Below, one piece after another: positions 8,427-17,310 of a stretch of 39,194 nt of DNA. Under the pieces are notes generated by a model, which did no database searches, was not told the DNA's origin, and worked only from the letters and a program-made list of their open reading frames with translations. Position numbers and translations under genes: made by a program. Position 1 is the stretch's first letter; every line of letters begins with the position of its first letter. The stretch lies in assembly GCA_002280875.1 (NCBI GenBank), contig NCEV01000028.1, positions 1 to 39,194 of the forward strand, written 5' to 3'. Origin of the DNA: Caulobacter sp. 32-67-35 (GTDB lineage Bacteria > Pseudomonadota > Alphaproteobacteria > Caulobacterales > Caulobacteraceae).

Positions 8427-8450
8427 GCCTCCTCCACTGGGGGAGGAGGC
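8427..8450 (-). promoter_or_regulatory. hairpin that sequesters the Shine-Dalgarno of the aspartyl protease
   Basis: In the mRNA sense (minus strand) the arms are GCCTCCTCC and GGAGGAGGC, a perfect 9-base stem with a 6-base loop CCCAGT. The 3' arm is the ribosome-binding site itself: GGAGGAGG ends 9 bases before the ATG at 8418. The fold would therefore hide a near-perfect Shine-Dalgarno. It may also act as a weak terminator after the DAHP synthase gene. Confidence 0.6.
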
Positions 8451-8484
8451 TATACCCGCGCCTGAACCCGCGCCAGCCAGGACA

Positions 8485-8502
8485 ACCGGCGCGTCAGCCG
8501 GT
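8485..8502 (-). terminator. short hairpin over the DAHP synthase stop codon
   Basis: ACCGGC (8485-8490) pairs with GCCGGT (8497-8502). The TGA stop codon of the DAHP synthase gene lies in the 6-base loop. No U-run follows. A termination role is possible but weakly supported. Confidence 0.3.
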
Positions 8503-9873
8503 GGCGAGACTACGCTGGTCGTCCCGGGCCGACTTCAGCTTCTCGGCCACCAGGAACGCCAGTTCCAGGGCCTGCTCGCCGTTCAGACGCGGGTCGCAAT
8601 GGGTGTGGTACCGGTCGGCTAGATCGCCTTCCGACACCGCCCGCGCGCCACCCAGGCATTCGGTGACGTTCTGGCCGGTCATTTCCAGGTGTACGCCGCC
8701 GGGGTGAACGCCCTCGGCGTTGGCGATCTCGACGAAGGATTTCACCTCCGACAGGATGCGGTCGAACGGCCGGGTCTTGTAGCCGGTCGAGGCCTTCAGC
8801 GTGTTGCCGTGCATCGGGTCGATGGCCCAGACCACCGAGCGGCCGGCGGCCTTGGTCGCCTTCATCAGGCGCGGCAGGCGGTCAGCGATCTTGTCAGAGC
8901 CGAAGCGGCCATACAGCGTCAGGCGGCCCGGCTCGTTGTGCGGGTTGAGCACATCGATCAGGCGCAGCAGGTCGTCCCCTTCCATCGTGGGACCGCACTT
9001 GAGGCCGATCGGGTTCTTGACGCCGCGCATGAACTCGATGTGCGCGCCGTCCAGCTGACGGGTGCGCTCGCCGATCCACAGCAGGTGGGCGCTGGTGTCG
9101 TACCAGTCGCCCGAGGTGCTATCGACGCGGGTCATGGCTTCCTCGAAGCCCAGCAGCAGGGCCTCGTGGCTGGTGAAGAACTCCACCTGATGCATGCCTG
9201 GATGGCTTTGCGGGGTCACACCGATGGCGGCCATGAAGGCCAGGCTCTCGGTGATCTTGTCGCTGAGCTCGCGGTATCGCGCGCCCTGCGGGCTGTCGCC
9301 CACGAAGCCCAGGGTCCAGCGGTGGATGTTGTGCAGGTCGGCGTAGCCGCCATTGGCGAAGGCGCGCAGCAGGTTCAGGGTCGCGGCCGACTGGCCATAG
9401 GCCTTCAGCAGGCGATCCGGATCGGGGATGCGTTCCTCGGCCGTGAAGTCCATGCCGTTGATGTTGTCGCCCCGATAGGACGGCAGGGTCACGCCATCGA
9501 TGGTCTCGATCGGCTCCGAGCGCGGCTTGGCGAACTGGCCCGCGATGCGGCCCACCTTCACCACCGGCTTGCCGCCGGCGAAGGTCAGAACCACCGCCAT
9601 CTGCAGGATCAGGCGGAAGGTGTCGCGGATGTTGTCCGCATGAAATTCCTTGAAGCTCTCGGCGCAGTCGCCGCCCTGCAGCAGGAAGGCGCGGCCCTCG
9701 GCCACATCGCCCAACAGGGTCTTCAGACGGCGCGCCTCGCCCGCAAACACCAGCGGCGGCATCTGGCGAAGCGTCTGCTCGACCCGTTCCACAGCGCCCG
9801 CATCCGGATAGTCGGACGGGATGTGCTTGGCGGGTTTTGCTCTCCAGGTGGCGGGGGTCCAACGCGAGGTCAT
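8494..9873 (-). CDS. class II 3-deoxy-7-phosphoheptulonate (DAHP) synthase
   Basis: The enzyme condenses phosphoenolpyruvate and erythrose 4-phosphate, the first step of the shikimate pathway. The 459-residue length and sequence are those of the plant-like class II family. Visible marks are [11 protein letters not shown] with the metal-binding cysteine (Cys70), [34 protein letters not shown] with the ligand histidine, [12 protein letters not shown] with the ligand glutamate and HCDPRLN with the ligand aspartate. All four metal ligands are present. I see no leader peptide or attenuator ahead of it in 9874-10002. The gene family lacks a settled symbol, so none is given. Confidence 0.96.
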   Translation of the reverse strand: MTSRWTPATWRAKPAKHIPSDYPDAGAVERVEQTLRQMPPLVFAGEARRLKTLLGDVAEGRAFLLQGGDCAESFKEFHADNIRDTFRLILQMAVVLTFAGGKPVVKVGRIAGQFAKPRSEPIETIDGVTLPSYRGDNINGMDFTAEERIPDPDRLLKAYGQSAATLNLLRAFANGGYADLHNIHRWTLGFVGDSPQGARYRELSDKITESLAFMAAIGVTPQSHPGMHQVEFFTSHEALLLGFEEAMTRVDSTSGDWYDTSAHLLWIGERTRQLDGAHIEFMRGVKNPIGLKCGPTMEGDDLLRLIDVLNPHNEPGRLTLYGRFGSDKIADRLPRLMKATKAAGRSVVWAIDPMHGNTLKASTGYKTRPFDRILSEVKSFVEIANAEGVHPGGVHLEMTGQNVTECLGGARAVSEGDLADRYHTHCDPRLNGEQALELAFLVAEKLKSARDDQRSLATG

Positions 9874-10002
9874 GACTGGGCTCTATAACTTCAAAGGGAG
9901 CGGCTTTTACCCTAGCCGCAACGAAAAGGCAAAATCATGCGGCTGATCACCGCTTTTTGACACAGGCGAGGAAAGTTCACCCTTCCCTCAGCCGTGACGA
10001 CT

Positions 10003-11202
10003 TCAATCCTTGCGCGAGATATCACAGGCGATGACGGTGAACGCGCCGAGCGCCAGCCACCACTCCTGCCAGACCCCAAAGCTCAGGGCTCCAATCGTCA
10101 GATAGGTGACCAGGGCCGCCGCCGCTATGGCCCCCTCCTCCCGGGACTCGCCCGTCAGGGCCACGATCCGGTAGGCGACCCAGCTGAAAAAGACGCCGCC
10201 CAGGGCCGCGCCCACGGCGCCAAGCTCAAGCCAGAGCTGCAGGGCGGCGTTGTGGGTGTGAAGCGGGATGGCGGGGCCAAAGGTGCGGCTGGCGTCCAGG
10301 CCCCAGCCCCGAATGGCGTGGGCTTGCACGTGGTCGGCGGTGAAGGCCCATATGTCCAGACGAGCGTCCCATGAGCGCGGCACGTGCTCGTGAAGCCAGG
10401 CCACCAGTCCTGAATGCACACCCCACAGAAGCAGGACCGGCCCCAGCACAAAGGGCGCGGCGACAACGGCGACCAGCGAGCGCGCGGCGACCTTGCCAAA
10501 CAGCCGGACCGCGCCAAACGCGATGAACCCGAACGCGAGTGCGGCCCAGCTGGCGTCGGCGCTCAGGGCCACCGCCCCGACGATGACCGCGCCCAGCAGC
10601 ACGAAGGCGGCAGGCGTCCAGCCGCGCCCGCTCATGATCCGCGCGGTCGGCCAGAACAGCAGCGCCAGGGCATAGGTGGCGATCGACACCTTCACCACCG
10701 CCAGGTCTGGCCGGATCGGATCGTTGGTTACGGCCCGGAGCCACTGATAGAAGGCCGCCCCGCTGACGCCGTCCAGCGCCACCAGCAGGGCCAGGGACAG
10801 CACGCTGACGGCCAAGACCGTGGCGGCCCGCCGGGCGGAGCGATCGGAAAGGCCGCTCAAGGCTGCGATCGCCGCGCCGTAGAGGCCCAGTTGAAACACC
10901 AGCTTGAGGCCCGTGAACGACTCCAGGTCGCCACTGTCCTTCAGATCAGAGACGCTGGGCGCGCCGGGACTCCACGCAAGGCTGATCAGGGCCCAGACCA
11001 CCAGCACAAACAGCGCCATCGCCGGCGGCGAGGCCGGGCGAGGCCGGGCCAGACCGGGCGTCGCCAGCAGGCCGCAAAGCGCCAGGAGCGGCGCGAAGCC
11101 CAGCGGCGCGAGGTAGCCCACGAACGGAACCAGCGCGATGGTGAACACCGCGACAGCCCCTAGCCACCTCGTGGAACGCTCCGCGCCGACGACAGATCTC
11201 AT
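10003..11202 (-). CDS. O-antigen ligase-like (Wzy_C) membrane protein
   Basis: The start at 11202 overlaps the glutathione reductase stop as ATGA, which implies coupled translation; the frame is open further upstream but without support. The 399-residue product has about ten hydrophobic segments. The periplasmic loop holds RSWDARLDIWAFTADH, then GWGLDASRTFGP and LHTHNAALQLWLELGA, the arrangement of the Wzy_C domain in O-antigen ligases (WaaL) and polymerases. Such proteins transfer or polymerise undecaprenyl-linked sugars at the outer face of the inner membrane. No glycosyltransferases are nearby, so its glycan substrate cannot be inferred from context. Confidence 0.82.
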   Translation of the reverse strand: MRSVVGAERSTRWLGAVAVFTIALVPFVGYLAPLGFAPLLALCGLLATPGLARPRPASPPAMALFVLVVWALISLAWSPGAPSVSDLKDSGDLESFTGLKLVFQLGLYGAAIAALSGLSDRSARRAATVLAVSVLSLALLVALDGVSGAAFYQWLRAVTNDPIRPDLAVVKVSIATYALALLFWPTARIMSGRGWTPAAFVLLGAVIVGAVALSADASWAALAFGFIAFGAVRLFGKVAARSLVAVVAAPFVLGPVLLLWGVHSGLVAWLHEHVPRSWDARLDIWAFTADHVQAHAIRGWGLDASRTFGPAIPLHTHNAALQLWLELGAVGAALGGVFFSWVAYRIVALTGESREEGAIAAAALVTYLTIGALSFGVWQEWWLALGAFTVIACDISRKD

Positions 11203-12587
11203 CCGGCGCCCATGGGAACGTACTTCTCCTTCATCGTCACCAGTTCCTCGGCCAGGGTCGGGTGAACCGCGCAGGTCGAGTCCCACTGGGTCTTGGTGAC
11301 GCCCATCTTCACGGCGATCGCGGCCATCTGGATGATCTCGGGCGAGTCCGGCCCCACCATGTGGACCCCGACGATCTTCTCGTCGTCCTGCTTGACGACC
11401 AGCTTGATCAGGCAGCGCTCCTGGCCGCCATAGAAGGTCAGCTTCATGGGTCGGAAGACCGAGCGATAGATATCGACCTTGCCATAGGCGTGCCGCGCCT
11501 CGGCCTCGCTCATGCCCACCACGCCCACGGGCGGCTGCGAGAACACAGCCGAGGCGACCAGATCATGGTCAAAGCTGGTGGGGTTGTCGTAGAACTCGGT
11601 CTGGGCGAAGGCTGCGCCCTCGCGGATCGCCACCGGCGTCAGGTTGATGCGGTCGGTCACATCGCCGACGGCCCAGATGCTGTCGACATTGGTTTTCGAG
11701 TGCTTGTCCACGGCGATGGCGCCGCGCGCGTTCAGCTTCACGCCCGCCTTGTCCAGACCCAGGCCCTCGACATAGGGCTCGCGGCCGGTGGCGAACATCA
11801 CCGCATCGGTCTCGAAGGTCAGGTCGTTGCTGAGCGTGCTGAGCAGCCCCGCTTCCGTCTGCTCGATGCTCTTGTGGTCACAGCCCAGCACCACCCTGAT
11901 GCCGCGCTTTTCCAACTCGTCAGCCATGTGCGAGCGCACGTCGTCGTCAAAGCCGCGCAGGATATTGGCGCCGCGATAGAGCAGCGTCGTCTCGACGCCC
12001 AGGCCGTTGAAGATCCCGGCGAACTCCACGGCGATATAACCGCCGCCGACCACCAGAACCCGCTTGGGCAGGGTCGGCAGATGGAAGGCCTCGTCCGAGG
12101 TGATGCCCAGCTCAGCGCCCGGGAAGTCGGGCCGCACCGGACGGCCGCCCGTGGCGATCAGGATCTTGCGAGCGGTATAGCGGCCCGCATCCGTGCTGCC
12201 CTCTTTGGGCAGCACCTCGACGGTGTGAGCGTCGATCACCCGCGCCTTGCCGTGCAGCAGGTGTGCGCCGGCCTTCTGCAGGTTGGTGACATAGATCCCC
12301 GACAGCCGGGCGATCTCGACGTCCTTGTCGTGCAGGAAGCGCTTCCAGTCGAACGAGCGCTCGCCGATGGTCCAGCCATAGCCCTCGGCGGTCTTCATCT
12401 GGCTGGAGACCTCGCTGGCATAGACCATGAACTTCTTGGGCACGCAGCCACGGATCACGCAGGTTCCGCCGACGCGGTATTCCTCGGCCACGGCGACCTT
12501 GGCGCCTGACAGCGAGGCCAGCCGCGCCGCCCGCACGCCGCCGGAACCGGCGCCGATGACGAAAAGGTCGAAGTCGTAGTCAGCCAT
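11199..12587 (-). CDS. gor: glutathione-disulfide reductase
   Basis: The enzyme reduces oxidised glutathione with NADPH in the cytoplasm. The 462-residue protein has an N-terminal FAD site (VIGAGSGGVRAAR), the redox-active disulfide GGTCVIRGCVPKK (Cys43 and Cys48), the second dinucleotide site VVGGGYIAVEFAG, the FAD motif IWAVGDVTDR and the C-terminal base His442-Pro...Glu447 of the partner subunit. These match glutathione reductase rather than lipoamide dehydrogenase. It lies downstream of rpiA with 48 bases between, and its stop overlaps the start of the O-antigen-ligase-like gene. Confidence 0.95.
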   Translation of the reverse strand: MADYDFDLFVIGAGSGGVRAARLASLSGAKVAVAEEYRVGGTCVIRGCVPKKFMVYASEVSSQMKTAEGYGWTIGERSFDWKRFLHDKDVEIARLSGIYVTNLQKAGAHLLHGKARVIDAHTVEVLPKEGSTDAGRYTARKILIATGGRPVRPDFPGAELGITSDEAFHLPTLPKRVLVVGGGYIAVEFAGIFNGLGVETTLLYRGANILRGFDDDVRSHMADELEKRGIRVVLGCDHKSIEQTEAGLLSTLSNDLTFETDAVMFATGREPYVEGLGLDKAGVKLNARGAIAVDKHSKTNVDSIWAVGDVTDRINLTPVAIREGAAFAQTEFYDNPTSFDHDLVASAVFSQPPVGVVGMSEAEARHAYGKVDIYRSVFRPMKLTFYGGQERCLIKLVVKQDDEKIVGVHMVGPDSPEIIQMAAIAVKMGVTKTQWDSTCAVHPTLAEELVTMKEKYVPMGAG

Positions 12588-12635
12588 GGCAGGCTCCAGT
12601 CGGGCTAGGGAACGTCGGGCGCTCTATCTAGGCAC

Positions 12636-13316
12636 TCAAGGGACCAGGCGCACCACGCCCGTGTCGGTTCCCAGCAGCGCCTCGTCGGCAAGGTCCAGGA
12701 ACAGGCCATGATCGACGACGCCTGTCACGGCCTTCAGGGCGGCGGCCAGACCGGCCGGCTCCTCGATCCTGCCCGAGGCCATGTCGTAGATCAGGTTGCC
12801 GCCGTCGGTCACCACCACGCCGCGATCAGCCATCCGCAAACGCGGCGGCGGCAGTTCGAACTCGGCGGCGATGTCGGCCAGGCGTTGGCCGGTATGGACG
12901 TGGCCAAAGCGCACGACCTCGATGGGCAGCGGGAACTTGCCCAGCACCTTCACATGCTTGGCGGCGTCGGCGATGACCACGCAGCGTTTGGAGGCTTCCC
13001 AGACCAGCTTCTCGCGCAGCAGGGCCGCGCCGCCGCCCTTGATCAGGGACAGGCCGGGGCCGATCTCGTCGGCGCCGTCCACGGTGAGGTCGATCACCTT
13101 GACGTCGTCCAGCGCCGCCAGCGGGATGCCCAGCTCCCGCGCCAGGTTGGCGGTGGCGTCGGAGGTCGGCACGCCGCGGACGTCGAGCTTGCGCGCGGCC
13201 AGGGCCTTCACAAACCAGGCGGCGGTTGAGCCAGTGCCCAGGCCCACGACCATGCCGTCTTCAACGAGCTCGGCGGCAGCCTCGCCCGACAGGCGCTTTT
13301 GATCGTCGGCGCTCAT
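12636..13316 (-). CDS. rpiA: ribose-5-phosphate isomerase A
   Basis: The enzyme interconverts ribose 5-phosphate and ribulose 5-phosphate in the pentose phosphate pathway. At 226 residues it has family length. Family motifs are [28 protein letters not shown] with the catalytic aspartate, and [12 protein letters not shown] with the catalytic glutamate and lysine. Its ATG overlaps the glmU stop by 4 bases, so both are read from one transcript. Confidence 0.97.
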   Translation of the reverse strand: MSADDQKRLSGEAAAELVEDGMVVGLGTGSTAAWFVKALAARKLDVRGVPTSDATANLARELGIPLAALDDVKVIDLTVDGADEIGPGLSLIKGGGAALLREKLVWEASKRCVVIADAAKHVKVLGKFPLPIEVVRFGHVHTGQRLADIAAEFELPPPRLRMADRGVVVTDGGNLIYDMASGRIEEPAGLAAALKAVTGVVDHGLFLDLADEALLGTDTGVVRLVP

Positions 13317-14698
13317 GCCCTGTCCTTCTTCGCGGCCTTGGCCTTCTTGGCGAGCTTCAGCGTCCTGAACGCCTCGGCCCAGCCGTTCTTGATTTTCTGA
13401 TCACTGCGCGACAGCGCAAGGGCGCCCTCCGGCACATCCTTGGTGATCACCGAGCCAGACCCCGTCATCGCCCCGTCGCCCACCCGAACGGGCGCCACCA
13501 GCGCGCTGTTGGAGCCTATGAAGGCGCCCTTGCCGACATGGGTCTCGAACTTCTCGAAGCCGTCGTAATTACAGAAGATCGTGCCGGCCCCGATATTGGC
13601 CTTTTCGCCGATCGAGCCGTCGCCCAGATAGCTGAGGTGGTTGGCCTTGGCGCCGGCCCCGACCTTGACCTTCTTCACTTCCACGAAGTTACCGATGTGG
13701 GCCTCGGCGCCGATCTCGGCGCCCGGGCGCAGGCGGGCATAGGGACCGATCAGGGCCCCCTCGCCCACGGCCGCGCCTTCCAGATGGCTGAAAGCCTTGA
13801 TCACCGCGCCGCTCGCGACGCTGACGCCGGGCCCGAAGACCACGAACGGCTCGACCGTGACCCCGGCGGCGAGCTTGGTGTCCCAGGCCAGGTGGACGGT
13901 GTCTGGCGCCGGCATGGTGACGCCCTCGACCATCAGGGCGTTGCGGCGGCGCTTTTGCCAGACGGCCTCGGCGGCGGCGAGTTCGGCCTGCGAGTTGACG
14001 CCCTGCACTGAAGCCTCGGCGGCGAAGGTCGCCCGGGTCGACAGCTCGCGCCCGTGGGCGATGCCGACCACGTCTGTCAGGTAGTATTCCTTGTTGGCGT
14101 TGTCGTTGCCGACCTGGCCCAGGATGTCGAACAGCAGGGCCCGATCAGCGGCCAGCACGCCGGAATTGCAGTGCTTGACCTGCTTGACGCTGTCATCAGC
14201 GTCCTTGGCCTCGACGATGCGCAGAAGCACATGGCCAGGCGCCAGGATCAGGCGGCCATAGGCGCCGGGATCGTGGGCCTCAAACCCCAGCACCGCGACA
14301 TCGGCGCCCGAGGCGCGCAGATCAAACAGCGGCGCGATGACCGGGGCGGTCAGCAGCGGGCAGTCGGCGAAGGTGACGACCACGTCGCCGTCGAAATCGG
14401 CCAGGGCCGCCTTGGCGGCCAGCACGGCGTGGCCGGTGCCCATCGGCGGATCCTGGATGACTACCGCCGCCTCGCCCAGACGCTTGCGGGCGTGGACGCC
14501 CACGGCGGGGCTGTGGGTTCCGACCACCACGATGATCCGGGCGCAGCCCAGCGCCTCGGCGGCGTCGATGGCGTGGTCCAGCAAGGCCCGGCCGGCGATC
14601 TTGTGCAGCACCTTGGGGGTCGGCGACTTCATCCGCGTGCCCTGGCCGGCGGCGAGGATCACGGCGGCCCGGGGGCGGCTGGAGGCGGAGCTGGTCAT
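13313..14698 (-). CDS. glmU: bifunctional GlmU (UDP-GlcNAc pyrophosphorylase / glucosamine-1-phosphate acetyltransferase)
   Basis: GlmU makes UDP-N-acetylglucosamine for peptidoglycan and lipopolysaccharide. The N-terminal uridyltransferase domain begins with [19 protein letters not shown] and includes PPMGTGHAV and TFADCPLL. The C-terminal half is a left-handed beta helix of hexapeptide repeats (about residues 260-440) with the acetyltransferase segment [10 protein letters not shown] and [12 protein letters not shown]. The total of 461 residues is normal. It ends in a lysine/alanine-rich tail. It is divergent from gph with 69 bases between the two starts. Confidence 0.97.
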   Translation of the reverse strand: MTSSASSRPRAAVILAAGQGTRMKSPTPKVLHKIAGRALLDHAIDAAEALGCARIIVVVGTHSPAVGVHARKRLGEAAVVIQDPPMGTGHAVLAAKAALADFDGDVVVTFADCPLLTAPVIAPLFDLRASGADVAVLGFEAHDPGAYGRLILAPGHVLLRIVEAKDADDSVKQVKHCNSGVLAADRALLFDILGQVGNDNANKEYYLTDVVGIAHGRELSTRATFAAEASVQGVNSQAELAAAEAVWQKRRRNALMVEGVTMPAPDTVHLAWDTKLAAGVTVEPFVVFGPGVSVASGAVIKAFSHLEGAAVGEGALIGPYARLRPGAEIGAEAHIGNFVEVKKVKVGAGAKANHLSYLGDGSIGEKANIGAGTIFCNYDGFEKFETHVGKGAFIGSNSALVAPVRVGDGAMTGSGSVITKDVPEGALALSRSDQKIKNGWAEAFRTLKLAKKAKAAKKDRA

Positions 14699-14767
14699 GG
14701 TCCTGGCGACTCTCCTGGAACGAACCGACGTTGCATTAGCGGGCCGTTTAGCCGAAAGGCCAGATCA

Positions 14768-15481
14768 ATGCATGACCTTCAAGCCCTGAACGGCGCGACG
14801 ATCGCCTTCGACCTCGACGGAACCCTCGTCGACACCGCGCCCGATCTGGTCGGCGCGCTCAACGAAATCCTGTCGCAGGAAGGTCTGCCGACCCTGCCCT
14901 TCGACGATGTGCGGCTGATGGTGGGACGCGGGGCCCGCGCCCTGATTGAGCGCGGTTTCGCCGCCGCGGGCCATCCGCTGGACGCCCTGACGGCGCCCAA
15001 GCTGGTCGAGCGTTTCATCGCCGTCTATCTGGGCCGCATCGCCCACGAGAGCGCGCCCTTCCCCGGCGTGGTCGAGGTGCTGGCTCAGTTGCGCGGGGCC
15101 GGCGCCAGGCTGGTGGTCTGCACCAACAAGCTAACCAACCTGTCGATCGCCCTGCTGGACGCACTCGAGTTATCCACAGCCTTCGACGCCGTGATCGGGG
15201 CCGACCTGTCCCCAGCCGCCAAGCCTGACCCGCGCCACGTCCTGGCCGCCATCGCGGCGGTGGGCGGCGATCCGGGCCGGGCGGTGATGGTGGGCGACAG
15301 CATCAATGACGCCCTCGCCGCCAACCGCGCCAAGATCCCAGCCCTGCTGGTCAGCTTCGGCTATACCGAGGAACCGGTAGAGACCCTGGGCGGCGATCTG
15401 GTCATCCACAGCTTTTTGGATGTGCCAAAGGCCTGTATCGACCTTCTGGCCTCTTGCCCCCGGCCAAACACCGGGCTATAG
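14768..15481 (+). CDS. gph: phosphoglycolate phosphatase (HAD family)
   Basis: The 237-residue protein is a HAD phosphatase of the Gph/phosphonatase-like branch. Motif I is FDLDGTLVDTAPDL with the nucleophile aspartate, motif II VCTNK, motif III lysine in AAKPDPRH and motif IV MVGDSINDALAA. Family members remove phosphate from 2-phosphoglycolate, a product of DNA 3'-end repair and of oxygenase side reactions. The frame is open upstream but the ATG at 14768 gives the standard length. It is divergent from glmU. Confidence 0.92.
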   Translation: MHDLQALNGATIAFDLDGTLVDTAPDLVGALNEILSQEGLPTLPFDDVRLMVGRGARALIERGFAAAGHPLDALTAPKLVERFIAVYLGRIAHESAPFPGVVEVLAQLRGAGARLVVCTNKLTNLSIALLDALELSTAFDAVIGADLSPAAKPDPRHVLAAIAAVGGDPGRAVMVGDSINDALAANRAKIPALLVSFGYTEEPVETLGGDLVIHSFLDVPKACIDLLASCPRPNTGL

Positions 15482-15551
15482 GCCCGTCCCTCTCGCGGAT
15501 CGGTCTTCCGGCCCGGCGAGAACGGTTCTCCGGAACCGCCCGAAACGGTAT

Positions 15552-15626
15552 GGTCGCGTAGCTCAGCGGGAGAGCGCCTGCTTCACACGCAGGATGTCAC
15601 AGGTTCAATCCCTGTCGCGACCACCA
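15552..15626 (+). tRNA. tRNA-Val (CAC anticodon)
   Basis: The cloverleaf has acceptor GGTCGCG / CGCGACC, D-arm GCTC...GAGC, anticodon stem CCTGC / GCAGG with loop TTCACAC (anticodon CAC) and T-arm CAGG-TTCAATC-CCTG. The 3' ACCA is encoded. It is 75 nt and reads GUG codons, which are frequent in a GC-rich genome. Confidence 0.96.
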
Positions 15627-15715
15627 TTCCCCTCGACACCGACATCAGCCCCTTCCCTCGCCGCGCTTTCGCGGCGACAGTCCCGGCCTGTTCAATTGCA
15701 GTGCGAGGATCGGCC

Positions 15716-16579
15716 ATGTGTGACGACGACATCCACCCCGGCCTGATCCACGATCCCACCGTGTCCCGCCGCGCTTTTGGTCTGATGACCGTGATCGCCG
15801 CCGGGATCGGCGGCGCGGCCCACGCAGGCGCGCCGGTCGTGGAGAAGGACGTCGAGATCAGGACGCCGGACGGCGTGGCGGACGCGGCCCTGTACTATCC
15901 CGAAGGCAAGGGCTCGTGGCCCGCCGTGATCGTCTGGCCCGACGTGGTCAGCCTGCGGCCGGCCTTCCGCGAAATGGGCCGCCGGCTAGCGGCCTCCGGC
16001 TATGTGGTGCTGGTTCCCAACCTTTATTACCGGGTCAAGAAGGCGCCGGTGGTCGAGAGCGGCTTCAACTTTGGCAATCCCGACGATCGCGCCAAGATCA
16101 CGCCGATGCGGGCCACCGTCACGCCAGAAGGCACAGACAGGGACGCCACCGCCTATATCGCCTTCCTCGACGCCCTGCCCCAGACCAACAAGACCAAGAA
16201 GGTCGGCGTCCAGGGCTATTGTATGGGCGGTCCGCTGGCGTTCCGCACGGCCGGCATCTCGCCGTCCCGCGTCGCCGCCGTGGCCAGCTTCCATGGCGGC
16301 GGTCTGGTGACGGACGCCCCGACCAGTCCCCACCTGACCTTGCCGGTCAGCCGCGCCGAATACCTGATCTGCGTCGCCGACAACGACGACAAGAAGGATC
16401 CGGCCGACAAGGAAAAGCTGAAGGTCGCGCTCGACGCCGCCAAACGGCCAAACAAGATCGAGGTCTATGAAGGCGCCGCCCACGGTTGGACCGTGAAGGG
16501 CAGCCAGGTCTATAGCGAGCCCGCCGCCGAAAAGGCCTGGGCCGAATTGCTGGCGCTGTACAAGCGCACACTGGGCTGA
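15716..16579 (+). CDS. dienelactone hydrolase family protein with twin-arginine-type signal
   Basis: The ATG at 15716 is preferred because GAGGA lies about 7 bases upstream; a GTG at 15701 is possible. The 287-residue protein has a Tat-like signal (VSRRAFGLMTVIAAGIGGAAHA) and a dienelactone-hydrolase fold. The nucleophile is a cysteine, Cys169 in GVQGYCMGG, as in true dienelactone hydrolases. The acid lies in CVADNDD and the histidine in GAAHGWT. It probably acts in the periplasm on an ester or lactone, but the substrate is not known. It ends just before a strong bidirectional terminator. Confidence 0.87.
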   Translation: MCDDDIHPGLIHDPTVSRRAFGLMTVIAAGIGGAAHAGAPVVEKDVEIRTPDGVADAALYYPEGKGSWPAVIVWPDVVSLRPAFREMGRRLAASGYVVLVPNLYYRVKKAPVVESGFNFGNPDDRAKITPMRATVTPEGTDRDATAYIAFLDALPQTNKTKKVGVQGYCMGGPLAFRTAGISPSRVAAVASFHGGGLVTDAPTSPHLTLPVSRAEYLICVADNDDKKDPADKEKLKVALDAAKRPNKIEVYEGAAHGWTVKGSQVYSEPAAEKAWAELLALYKRTLG

Positions 16580-16581
16580 AG

Positions 16582-16613
16582 GGTTGGCCGCGCCGATAAC
16601 GGCGCGGCCAACC
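16582..16613. terminator. bidirectional terminator hairpin
   Basis: A perfect 14-base stem has arms GGTTGGCCGCGCCG and CGGCGCGGCCAACC around the loop ATAA. It lies between the convergent dienelactone hydrolase and pyridoxamine-oxidase-like genes, 3 bases past the former's stop and 8 bases before the latter's. No strong T-run is present on either side. Confidence 0.8.
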
Positions 16614-16620
16614 TGTCTGC

Positions 16621-17112
16621 CTATTTCAAAGCCACTTCGGCGACCTTGTCGGCATAGTCCTTCTTGGGATCAGCGCCGAGCAGCATCTTCACGCCCGCCA
16701 GCAGGCTGGAGCCGTTGAGCCAGATCTGCGCCCGTTCGGGCTCGAAGCGCAGCAGCTGGAGGTTGGGATCGTCCTTGCCGCCCGGAAACCACGCGGCCAC
16801 GAACGGATTCCACAGCGTGTCGATCATGGCCCGGTCATTGTCTGCGGTCAGTTCGCCATGAACCGCCGCGAACAGGTCGTGGCCCTTCGAGGTGAAATCG
16901 AAAACGCCCCGATGGCTTTGATGCAGCGCGGTAACCAGATCGCTGTTGCGCGCGGCGAAGAACCAGATCGGTCCGCGATCTTCCTTGCCTTCGAACTGGG
17001 CGGTCATGGGCTGGCTATGGCCTTCGTCCACGCCGGCCAGTCCCAGCATCACGGTCATGTCGGATCGTAGAGCCTTCCAGAACTTGGCTTCAATTTCGGT
17101 GGTGTCGGTCAT
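16621..17112 (-). CDS. pyridoxamine 5'-phosphate oxidase-like flavin-binding protein (general stress protein 26 type)
   Basis: The ATG at 17112 has GGAG 9 bases upstream and yields 163 residues. The domain is the split-barrel of pyridoxamine phosphate oxidase-related proteins: DEGHSQPMTAQFEGKEDRGP, IWFFAARNSDLV, HGELTADNDRAMIDTLWNP and WFPGGKDDPNLQLLRFEPERAQIW. These features match the general stress protein 26 subgroup, which binds flavin; its reaction is poorly defined. It is divergent from the MFS transporter gene. The two GntR-type palindromes in the gap could affect both. Confidence 0.88.
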   Translation of the reverse strand: MTDTTEIEAKFWKALRSDMTVMLGLAGVDEGHSQPMTAQFEGKEDRGPIWFFAARNSDLVTALHQSHRGVFDFTSKGHDLFAAVHGELTADNDRAMIDTLWNPFVAAWFPGGKDDPNLQLLRFEPERAQIWLNGSSLLAGVKMLLGADPKKDYADKVAEVALK

Positions 17113-17184
17113 CGTTTTCTCCAGAGTTGCTCTGGCAACGACAGCGAGCACGCGCTTGTTCCACGCCTTGGGCGCCATCGAGGT

Positions 17185-17214
17185 GATCTGACCTTCATTT
17201 GTCTTGGTCTGACC
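17185..17214. promoter_or_regulatory. two tandem GntR-type operator candidates
   Basis: GGTCTGACC (17206-17214, in context TTGGTCTGACCTA) is a perfect odd palindrome of the GGTC-N-GACC type bound by FadR-like GntR regulators. A second copy, GATCTGACC (17185-17193), differs by one base. The centres are 21 bases apart, two helical turns, which suits cooperative binding. They lie about 100 bases upstream of the hexuronate-type transporter. No GntR gene is in the window, so assignment rests on motif and spacing only. Confidence 0.45.
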
Positions 17215-17310
17215 TAGACAGCGCTCCGCCGACGCGCCACCTTGCGCAGCGTCGAGATGGGACCGGTAACTTCCGAACAATCCGTCCGGCTTCGGGGAGG
17301 CTGCCGTCCA

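Noticed and set aside
14054-14767. Open extension of the gph frame upstream, antisense to glmU
   Set aside because: The translated segment is low-complexity and opposite to a well-conserved gene; the HAD domain starts at 14768.
15500-15540. Inverted repeat GAGAAC/GTTCTC as a gph terminator
   Set aside because: The arms are separated by a single base and the flanks do not pair, so a stable hairpin is doubtful.
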